DNA of 64,000 nt, taken from the NCBI GenBank assembly GCA_949130485.1, contig OX422195.1, positions 7,830,922 through 7,894,921 of the forward strand, read 5' to 3'. Positions 41,951 to 50,104 of the stretch are shown here, one piece after another. Below the pieces are notes generated by a model. That model was not told where the DNA came from. It made no database searches and worked only from the letters and a program-made list of their open reading frames with translations. Within the stretch, counting starts at the first letter, position 1. Every line of letters begins with the position of its first letter. This stretch comes from Agelas oroides (lineage: Eukaryota; Porifera; Demospongiae; Agelasida; Agelasidae). The translations under genes and the position numbers were made by a program.

Positions 41951-43261
41951 TTTGGAAGCCAGCTTGGGAACCACCTGCACGTGAAACTGGTTATAGCTAA
42001 CCAAATTAGTATGTACATACATGCATGTATTTTGTAAACCATACTACTATGTAGAAACCACTGTATATCAACAACTGATTGTCTATTTTTCTTTATGCTC
42101 ATTGCTATATGGCAATAAATGACTACTAGTAGATTGTTGAGCTTTTACAGAGCAACACAGTGAAGTTCAAGTTAGAGGTCCAAGTAGAAGACAAGAATTG
42201 TGAGTTCTGGGTGTACAACCACTAGTAGCTAGCTCTGTTTTCTGTCAGTCAGTCAAAAATCAAGAATCCCTAACTTAATTTTTGTGTCTTAGCACTTGTT
42301 GCTGGAAGCATCGTTGCCCAGATGCAGGGCTTGTCTGGGAACAAGCGTACAAATGAAACTGATCACGTCCATCCCAGAAAAATGTGTACGTGTAGTTACA
42401 GTGTGTATACTCCAGCTTAGCACTTATTAGTCTCCGAAACTCACACAGAGCATGTGTGTTACTATCACTCCAGTTTGTACTGGCAGTTAGCCCCTTCCCT
42501 GGCTCCAGTTTTGGTCACTACTGTAAGCAATCAAAAACTGGCGCCGGGGAAGGCCTGGAAATGAAGCTAGTGGCCAGTCTTCTTACAAACCTTCTAATTA
42601 GTGGTGATGTACCTCCGATTCAATTATGTATCACATGGCACACCTGTGCATAGCCTTGAACAGCTCAGTTACAAAACAAACTTGCAAAGTAAACTGCTCT
42701 GTGACCCCTGTCTCTTCACTTAAATGATGGCAACCAGTATAGTTTAGTTTCCAGTGTAAACATGTTGTATCATTTTGTATATACTAACTTGAGGCATGTA
42801 GCAGTTCCTATATAGACACATATGATTTGTTTGGCCTTTCCAGTGCTGTACTTGCATGATACCTTATACTGTATAGTGAATGTCATTATGTTACTTTGAA
42901 TCTGAAGGTTTTTCAATTTCCACTATAGTAGAGCTATACCTTGTAGCTTTGGATCATGTCACTTTGGTTATGTACCTAAGATTTCTATGCTGCAGTACTG
43001 CCTGCTTTAGATTCCCAACAGCAAACGTGATTAGACACTCCAGAATGTCACGGGAGAATACCTTGCTAATGGAGTTGTCCACTGAGGTGGAACAGGGTAT
43101 AACCGTTATAGGTCTTGTATACCGGAGGACCTGCATGCCTCTTTCTCACCAATAAGTAGCAAAAAGGTAACTAATTATTAAGGCTGAGAGCTATAATTAT
43201 TTTTTACAAAACATGTTAAATGCTAAAATGACACTGTCATACAGTTTTACTGTCATGGTTA
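41951..43261. other. Spacer between R5 and R6
   Basis: Duplicate of the 36.9-38.3 kb spacer (shared CACATATGATTTGTTTGGCC, GATGTACCTC.GATTCAATTA). Contains a family A copy at about 42487-42571 (core GCAATCAAAAACTGGCGCCG). No gene is supported. Confidence 0.6.
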
Positions 43262-44413
43262 TCACACCGCATTGACTACACTACCATATCCTGTATCACC
43301 ATCACCATCTGGTGAAAGTGGTTGCCGTTCTTCAGTGGTGACATCAGTAAATGCCCCTGTGAGTGGCACATCAAAGAAGGTTGCACTTGGTACTGTCATA
43401 CGATGAGAGTGGCTGGGTGCAGTTGCAGCTTCTCGTATCTGGTCTACTCTTGGTTCATTTTCTCTTTCACAGCAGCTATGGAAGCATCTCCATTCAGCTG
43501 CAGCTCTCTTAATTGCTCTCCAGCGAAACAGATTAAAGGAATAGAGGTAGAACAGGAAGCCGAGGGGAAATACTATCTGGGTGACGGGGAGTACAGCAGC
43601 ATTGACCAACTGATAAGCATACATGTACCAGTCATCACGTTCAGTAGGCAATAATAAGTTGAGTAGTAGTGTAACTGTTGTAGATGCAATGAAGAGTCCC
43701 AGCAAGATGAGTGTTCGGCAAAGTGTTTTCAAAAATGGTCGCCTTGTTTCCCTGTACTTGCAGGCCACACAGCAGAATATGACAGATAGCACTATTGTAA
43801 ACACCACGCCAATCATCCCCATCAAGTCATAGGCATTAAAGAACAACATCAAAATCTCTAGCACATCTTGGGCTGGTCCAGGAAAGGTACAGTTCTCGTT
43901 TGCAATAATCCCACTGCACCATTGCCATGGTGATATAATATAACAATTGTCCCAGTTCCAGATATAGATGAGCGGGAGTGCCAACACAACCAAGACAAAG
44001 AAGCACTCCATAGCTACATGACAGCACTTTGACTTCAACTGTCTGGGAAATGGATCTCTCCTGATCTGTTTACAAAACTTATATGGCAGATAGATGAATA
44101 TGCCGAAGGTTGAAAGGTAACCTGCTGTAGCACTCCACATTGTAACGATGTTAATTATGTTGCAGAATGTTTCTTGATCTCTGTACTCAAATTGAGCTAT
44201 GTAACCTATTGTCATGGAAGCCTCCTGGATGACAGTCACGATTGTTAGGTACAGAAGCAATCGTTGCAAAGTGCTGGTATAGGTCTTGTGGAATATGAGG
44301 AGCAGAAGTATGAAGGTTATAACCACCAGACACACAGGTGATAAAATTCTTCCAGGCAGACTGACATCCTCTATCACCTCTGCTTGTGTAATGTTACTCC
44401 ACTTTTGTCCCAT
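43262..44413 (-). CDS. R6, seven-TM receptor-like protein, intact
   Basis: 383 residues, one exon, ATG 44413 in AGAGGATGGGACAAAAG context. N terminus MGQKWSNITQAEVIEDV with sequon NIT. Seven membrane segments as in R3; FCNIINIVTMWSAT before TM3; the second outer loop is rich in W and C (WNWDNCYIISPWQWCSG) with sequon NCT. It defines a second subfamily with R7 and R9: the third inner loop is longer (CKYRETRRPFLKTLCRTL) and the tail ends DTGYGSVVNAV with PSATFFDVPLTGAFTDV. The acceptor TAATAG lies just upstream of AGGATGG, and the donor block sits near 44535. No known receptor class is assigned. Confidence 0.85.
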   Translation of the reverse strand: MGQKWSNITQAEVIEDVSLPGRILSPVCLVVITFILLLLIFHKTYTSTLQRLLLYLTIVTVIQEASMTIGYIAQFEYRDQETFCNIINIVTMWSATAGYLSTFGIFIYLPYKFCKQIRRDPFPRQLKSKCCHVAMECFFVLVVLALPLIYIWNWDNCYIISPWQWCSGIIANENCTFPGPAQDVLEILMLFFNAYDLMGMIGVVFTIVLSVIFCCVACKYRETRRPFLKTLCRTLILLGLFIASTTVTLLLNLLLPTERDDWYMYAYQLVNAAVLPVTQIVFPLGFLFYLYSFNLFRWRAIKRAAAEWRCFHSCCERENEPRVDQIREAATAPSHSHRMTVPSATFFDVPLTGAFTDVTTEERQPLSPDGDGDTGYGSVVNAV

Positions 44414-45298
44414 CCTCTATTATAATACCTGAGAATGGAGGTGACACAGCAAGGTCAACAGCCTATCTTTCATGGATGGTTACCAAAAAAAAATTTAATT
44501 GACAACTATAAGCATAGTCAGTAGATAGTTCTATCACTTACCATTTGGCACATACACTTCTTTTTAGCACGCACCAGTTTACAAAACTGTGTCTACAATG
44601 TAGGTATCACTGTGATTATCTAGCTATTATCCACCACAATCTGACCTGGAATTTTAATTGACTCATGCTGTGTCTGGCTGAGTGATTGTACTTGAGACTA
44701 TATTCATGAATGTAGCCCTTGTATTGCCAACCTTTATCTGATAGTACACACTGCTTATGTTACACAAGTGAGTGTTTTGGGAGCTTGTACACTGTTTATG
44801 CATTATGAGGGTGTAGACTTGCTAAAAATTAAGTACCAATTCCAGCAACAAGTGAGTCTATCAAACCAGCATCTTTCGTGTTTATATCACCCCTTGAGGT
44901 ACTAGCTATGTCCTTGAGTACTATGCATATGACTCCATGCACACATGCGTGAAGCAGGGTAGAGTGGTCAGTTGGGTTTTACTATGCTACTATATAGGCT
45001 CATTGCTATGGCACTTAATTAACAACTATTACGAGGGATCTTCGAGCTCTCATGGTAAACACGATGAACTTCAAGTTAGAGATCCAAACATTTCAATTCA
45101 ACTAGTGGAATACAAGAACTCAGATAACTAAAAGCTACATTACATACAACCACTAGTAGTTAATGAAAGGCACTGAAGTGCCAAACCCTCGGCACAGCAG
45201 TGCATGTGATTGTACTTGTGTGTTGACTAGAATCGATCACTGTCTCGTGAACAATAGAAGCTGTCATGCTTGCCAGATGTGTTTGGTTCTGTTCTTAC
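44414..45298. other. Upstream spacer of R6
   Basis: Putative first-exon donor at about 44535 (complement CACTTACCATTTGGCACATA), then sequence shared with the upstream spacers of R3 and R8, and a segment matching 37.2-37.45 kb (CAACTTCAAGTTAGAGATCC type). At 45168 the word GGCACTGAAGTGCCAAACCC, with CTCGGCAC, recurs at about 47556. Nothing else is recognised. Confidence 0.5.
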
Positions 45299-45628
45299 CT
45301 GTGCCAAGTCTTTCAGAAGCTCTCTTACTCGTTTTGCGGACTTTGTCTCTCTCTTTCCCCACTAATAACCCCTCAGACAGTAAGGCTTTTCTACGTTTCA
45401 TTGCGTTCTCAGGCTCCCCAACAGCAGTACACTGTGCTTTCCTTTCTTCGATGCGAAGGCATGGCCACAGTCACAAACTGATCTCTTCACGTGCACAACG
45501 GTATTACACTGTGCACATACCTTTCTCAGACGCATAGACCTATTGCACTCCATTGCATGCACTACGGTATTACACTGTGGGCATACCTTTCTGAACCTCT
45601 CGTAAAAGACAGTCACGACGGAAAACAC
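45299..45628 (-). pseudogene. Zinc-ribbon repeat-protein fragment
   Basis: Minus-strand peptides contain a duplicated motif VCPQCNTVVHAME / VCAQCNTVVHVKRSVCDC followed by GHAFASKK, a CxxC...CxCG zinc-ribbon pattern. In the next frame comes ERKAQCTAVGEPENAMKRRK and KERDKVRKTSKRASERLG before a GTAAGA donor at 45298. The two parts are one base out of frame, and the first motif is an internal 66-bp duplication. From memory, similar CPQCNTVVHVKRSVC proteins are abundant in A. queenslandica predictions, often with repeats or helicases; I could not check this. Likely the decayed 5' end of a mobile or multicopy gene. Confidence 0.5.
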
Positions 45629-45690
45629 TATACCGCGTGCTCCAAGTCACGTGATCACATTACCGCAACGTACGTGTTTACGGAGAGGTA

Positions 45691-47323
45691 AGGTAAGGGG
45701 TCCTAATTCGGGACGGGTCCTAATTCGGGACACTTCCAATTTCTCACCGTTTTTCCAGGCGGCTCTCAGCTGTAGTTGAACAATGTTTAGTACAAGTGTA
45801 GAGTATCTCGTACAGCAGCTTCGCATCAATTTTCGGAACGCTGGCTCCACCTATTACATAAATTACGTAATAATTACCTGCGTTAGCGATGTCGGGGTGA
45901 AAATCAAAAATCGTTTATCACAACAACAACCTTTATTTTCGAAAAGAGCATAAAATGGCGATTCCAACGGTACCCATATCAATGAGATTGGGTGACTACA
46001 GCAAGCGGTACGGTCTTCGAAATGTAACCGGTTCGCCAAATTTTTTCTACGTCATTTTAGCGCAATATTCCGGTCACTACCTTTCCGGAAGCCGCTGTAA
46101 GCCCGATCACAACGAAACTCGCTGTGAAGGATAGTCTGTACCTATTCAGTCCAATGAAGGTTGTGGCTTTTAGATATCTAGTATAATCCTTGCACTAGGC
46201 TTGATAAATGCTTAAAAAACGGCATTTTGTGGCCATAAATAGTTGCATTTCCGGGGAAGTTGGAGCAAGGTTCCAATCAAAAACCTGTACCATCCAATTG
46301 GACAACTACTCTAGTATACAGAACTGGTTGTGCTTTGTTGAATATTGAAGTAACTGTGAGCAGCATCACAAAATGTCTTAATACTTCAACAATTTGCAGA
46401 AAAGTAGCGAGATGTGACCAAAAATTGTGCGTAGTTTTGATCGAGGCAGATATTTTTAACAAAGCTGTGCAAGGAACTATACCCAAGCCTCTAAAGAACC
46501 TCTATATCAAATTTGATGTGAATACATTAAGACATTGTGGAGAAATGGCCTGTGTAGAAGAATATTTACATACTTTTGGAAACTCTGACATCACTACCTG
46601 TGTTAAACAATTTGGAGGGCTTTTCGCGCAAATATCGCATATCTAGCCGGTGAAATAGCAACCAAGGCTATCGAGTCAGTACAGGCAAAACAGCAAAGAG
46701 CAGCAGTGTCCCAGAAAGCTGTGGAAACCAAGCAGTTGAGCCCTAGGTTGGCAGGCGAGTGGTTTGGCATACCCAATACTACTGTCTATCTGCATGTAGC
46801 GAAGAAATATGCTAAATTTAGAGCAGGTAGACTTGCTGTCGGTGCAGTGCTTGGTGAAGGAGTGCAGAAAATCATTGTACGGTGATGTCAGTTGCTTCCT
46901 CAGCAGGCTTTGGGGCTTCAACATGCATACTTATGCATAATTTTAACCATTCTTACTGGATTCCAGTAGAATTTATTTTATACACATTTATATACTTTAC
47001 TGCTTCTTCAAAACCTTCCATGAGTGCTAGAAAATGCTTTTAAACCCCTCTGGACCTCAGAACAGGCAGTCCTGTGAGGAATCAGTCAATTTACGGAAGT
47101 GTCCCGAATTAGGCACCACCCCCCCAAATTTTGCTATGTGAACCACGTGAACAAAGTCGCTCCGTTCTCGGGTATCGTGTGGACTTTGGACTTCAAACTT
47201 GGAATGCAAAAAGTACGATGCCTGAAGTATATGTACAGGTCTATTGTGCTAGTTACCTAGCGACGTGCCGTTAATTGGTAAGCAAAACCCGAAAAAAGTG
47301 TCCCAAATTAGGGCCCCTTACCT
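45691..47323. mobile_element. 1.6-kb TIR DNA element, TA target duplication
   Basis: Ends AGGTAAGGGGTCCTAATTCG and inverted complement CCAAATTAGGGCCCCTTACC + T match at 20 of about 24 positions and are flanked by TA on each side. A second, inner copy of the word TCCTAATTCGGGAC (about 45715) has its partner GTCCCGAATTAGG at about 47100. A plus-strand open frame at 46260-46646 (about 128 codons; includes CGEMACVEEYLHTFGNSDIT) and a weaker continuation to 46880 are the only coding candidates; I see no DDE signature. Probably a non-autonomous or decayed Tc1/mariner-like element carrying non-transposase sequence. Confidence 0.7.
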
Positions 47324-47718
47324 TATACGGAAATATTGCACGTGAAGAAAATGGCTGACTTAGTCACGGTATACGTAAGTTTATAACGCTTCTAACTTTT
47401 GAACTAAGCAATTTTAGAGAAAACGGCTTTTTAATTTTACTTCATTTTCCACGCTGTACCCGCTGATACCTCTCGTTGGACGCCTAAAGGCGCGAGAAGG
47501 CAGAGTAGAGAAAACGGACAGACAGACAGACAGACAGACACACAGGACAATGAAGAGCACTGAAGTGCTTAACCCTCGGCACTATTAACGCAGAGTCACA
47601 GGACATAGCTAAGTAGGCGAAGAAATTCATGTGGTATGATGGTATACACTAGATAGCTAGCTGAGACTACACAAAGTCGTACAAGATAACAGTGTCCCAG
47701 GCCAAGTTGTCCTAGTAT
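47324..47718. other. Spacer with (GACA)n and repeated CCTCGG word
   Basis: CAGACAGACAGACAGACAGA at about 47517 precedes GAGCACTGAAGTGCTTAACC and CTCGGCAC. The same (GACA)n plus AACCCTCG arrangement recurs at 48629-48735, so this looks like the end of a small repeat family. No gene is seen. Confidence 0.5.
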
Positions 47719-48013
47719 CAGTGTTGTTTTAGTTAACTAAAACCAAAACTAAAATGCATTTTAGTAAGGCATAAAACCATTTAGTAATTAAAACTAAAAC
47801 TAAAATTGATGCTGCCTTAGCCTGTTAATTAAAAACTACAACTAAACTAACTTGAAATCACCCAATAATGGTAGTTAACTAAAACTAAAGCACCGATACT
47901 AACCCATTTTAGATTTAGTAATTAAAACTAAGACTAAACTAACAATTTGAATCTGTAGCCTAATTAAACTAAAACTAAACTACTAGTCTGAACATTAAAC
48001 TAAAACAACACTG
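47719..48013. repeat. AAACTAAA-rich inverted-repeat element
   Basis: Ends CAGTGTTGTTTTAGTTAACT and the inverted TTAAACTAAAACAACACTG. The interior is composed of AACTAAAACTAAA variants. About 295 bp, non-coding. Confidence 0.75.
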
Positions 48014-48059
48014 CCTAGTATCCCTTTATCTTGCCCCAACAACCCCCTTCCTAATGTAG

Positions 48060-48239
48060 TGAGCATGTGTAGTGAGTATAGGGAATGTGTGGGACATTCC
48101 CCGCGCGGTAATCCTGGATATGTACCATGCCTGTACATACATATTGTAGCCGCAGTATTGACCCGATGCATATACATACATATTGCAGCAGTATTGACCA
48201 TGCATGTACATACATATTGTAGCAGTATTGCCCATATAT
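48060..48239. repeat. Short tandem repeat of ~35 bp
   Basis: Three to four units of TACATACATATTGTAGCAGT plus ATTGACCATGCA variants. Confidence 0.75.
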
Positions 48240-48568
48240 GCTTCAAACCGAACGAGGACCGATTTCACCAAGAACGTTTCGTTCAAGAGTTATGCTGCGA
48301 TTCGTTTGCCACGGCGAGCGCTAGTCGGCCACATTCTAGTCTGAGAACGAGTTCACGCGCCCTGGTCTAGTCTGGGATCCCGGGAGTACTGCGGCGCGGC
48401 GCTGCACTCCCGGGATCCCAGACTAGACCAGGGCGCGTGAACTCGTTCTCAGACTAGAATGTGGCCGACTAGCGCTCGCCGTGGCAAACGAATCGCAGCA
48501 TAACTCTTGAACCAAACGTTCTTGGCGAAATCGGCTCAATTTAAACACATCCTCGTTCGGTTTGAAGC
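48240..48568. repeat. Near-perfect 330-bp palindrome
   Basis: Arms of about 155 bp mirror each other around a short GC-rich centre at about 48398 (TACTGCGGCGCGGCGCTGCA): outward they read CTCCCGGGATCCCAGACTAG, CCAGGGCGCGTGAACTCG, CTAGCGCTCGCCGTGGC, CGAATCGCAGCATAACTC to CGAACGAGG. Mismatches are rare near the centre and increase outward. The transcript of either strand would form a long hairpin. Confidence 0.95.
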
Positions 48569-48659
48569 CTATCTGCGTACAAACTTCAGAGATTTAGCCG
48601 CCAGGTGAGCCAAGCTAGTTGTAACAGACAGACAGACAGACAGACAGACAAACGAAGTA

Positions 48660-48733
48660 CTGTAACCCTCGCTGCGCATGCGCGCCGAGGGTTAACTACC
48701 GTAACCCTCGCTGCGCGTGCGCGCTGAGGGTTA
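48660..48733. repeat. Duplicated GC-rich hairpin word
   Basis: Two tandem copies of TAACCCTCGCTGCGCATGCG with CGCCGAGGGTTA, each a small hairpin (AACCCTCG...CGAGGGTT). A (GACA)n run precedes them. Confidence 0.8.
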
Positions 48734-48883
48734 ATAACGTTTTTCTGTCCGTCAGTCCCAACCGAATCTTAGCAGATGTGTTATACTGGAAGTGGCTAAA
48801 ATTAAAGTGAATGCAGTGGCTACTCAATTTCTTATTGTCGGGATTGTTGTCCAGATGCAGAGCCTGTCCACACCGGCTTTTTA

Positions 48884-50104
48884 ATGGATATTGCAGGAAC
48901 GAAGAAGACTGCAACATTGAAGAAGGCAACTGTGGCATCTAGCAGCTTATCTCGAGCGGCCCGTGCCTCACCAGCCCCTAGGAAAAAAACTGGGCGAGAT
49001 GAGGGCCTGAAGGCCTCTGACGTGTCGGACACGAGCAGTGAGCACTCAGTGTGCCCTATTTGTGAAAATGTCATTGTAGACGCTGGGGAGACAACAGTTG
49101 GTGAGGACGCTATTTACTGCGAAGGACAGTGTAAGAAGTGGATTCATCGCTGCTGTGCCGGCCTCGCGAAACATGAGTTCCTCGAGCTAAAGGATGAAGA
49201 CACAGCTTATAGCTGTCTTCGATGCACTGCTCGCGCACAAGGAGAGGCTATTGAAGAACTACGTGGGATGGTCCAGACCCTTGCTACACAACTTGAGGAG
49301 CTCAGAGTTACTGTGTCTTCACAGCAACCAACAACAACATGCCTTACTGACAGTCCCAGCTGGTCTGAGATTGTGAGGGAGAAGAAGACACGAGACCACA
49401 AACCAAGTAAGGGTGGCAATGGGGGAAGATGTGAGCATAGTAACCACAATGGAAAAGCCAAACAAGACGGTGCGGGCAAGAGTAGTAAGAATAGGGGGAA
49501 GCGGGGTGCATATTCCCATGGACCTAGCACTTATACTCATGAACAGCATAATGGTCAGCCCCAATCCCAATCTCAATCTCAACCTCAAAAGTCTTGCCCA
49601 AGGAAACCTTTACCTGGTAAACGGAAGGTATGGGGCACTATGAAGATTTGCCCATCCACCACTGTCAAAAGTGTCATTTCACAGCTGACATGCATTACTG
49701 ATACTAGTATTCAAGTCAAACGAAAGTACAAGATGGCAGAGAGTGGCAAAGTAGCAAAATGGTGGCATGTGGTAAGCGGTGATGAGGGTACAATGGCTAA
49801 ACTGGAGGAAGAATGGGGGAAAGTACAAATACAGACATCCTGGGTAATCAAGCCATGTCTTTCATATGTTGACGAGATCCCAGGAAGCATCTCCATCAAC
49901 CCTGTTAGTGATGAACTACGTGCTATGCCCATAACCCCCTCCCCTTCCCCTTCCCCTCTCTCGACCCAATCCCAAGTTACTGACGAGGGTAATGCACAGG
50001 AAGCTGCTTCATCTACACCCACAACCAGTGTCGCTGAGAACTCTGATACCAACAGTGTCAACAAAGTCCCAAGCGACAATTCTCCTTTTTTAGGAGAACA
50101 CTAA
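48884..50104 (+). CDS. LINE ORF1 with PHD-type zinc finger
   Basis: 406 residues. A basic N terminus is followed by a PHD finger with ligands C57, C60, C79, C83, H88, C91, C111, C114 (VCPICENVIV ... YCEGQCKKWIHRCCAGL ... YSCLRC). A short helical segment follows (EAIEELRGMVQTLATQLEEL, likely coiled coil). A Lys/Gly/Asn/Gln-rich basic region comes next, then a conserved-looking block from about 245 (KRKVWGTMKICPSTTVKSVI ... KRKYKMAESGKVAKWWHVVS). An S/P/T-rich C terminus ends it. ORF1 proteins of this group bind the element RNA and form multimers. The stop TAA is at 50102-50104, ten nucleotides after a slippery heptamer. ATG 48884 is the first start and lies close to the element edge. Confidence 0.9.
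   Translation: MDIAGTKKTATLKKATVASSSLSRAARASPAPRKKTGRDEGLKASDVSDTSSEHSVCPICENVIVDAGETTVGEDAIYCEGQCKKWIHRCCAGLAKHEFLELKDEDTAYSCLRCTARAQGEAIEELRGMVQTLATQLEELRVTVSSQQPTTTCLTDSPSWSEIVREKKTRDHKPSKGGNGGRCEHSNHNGKAKQDGAGKSSKNRGKRGAYSHGPSTYTHEQHNGQPQSQSQSQPQKSCPRKPLPGKRKVWGTMKICPSTTVKSVISQLTCITDTSIQVKRKYKMAESGKVAKWWHVVSGDEGTMAKLEEEWGKVQIQTSWVIKPCLSYVDEIPGSISINPVSDELRAMPITPSPSPSPLSTQSQVTDEGNAQEAASSTPTTSVAENSDTNSVNKVPSDNSPFLGEH
50086..50092 (+). other. Putative -1 frameshift slippery site
   Basis: T TTT TTA in exact X XXY YYZ register with ORF1 (codons CCT TTT TTA), ten nucleotides before the ORF1 stop. A -1 slip here leads straight into the ORF2 frame, which has no ATG near its start. A weak downstream hairpin (AAGG...CCTT, 50103-50122) is possible; no strong pseudoknot is obvious by eye. 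Confidence 0.55.

Noticed and set aside
49207-50079. Minus-strand frames opposite LINE ORF1
   Set aside because: Shadows of ORF1, which has a full PHD zinc-ligand set.
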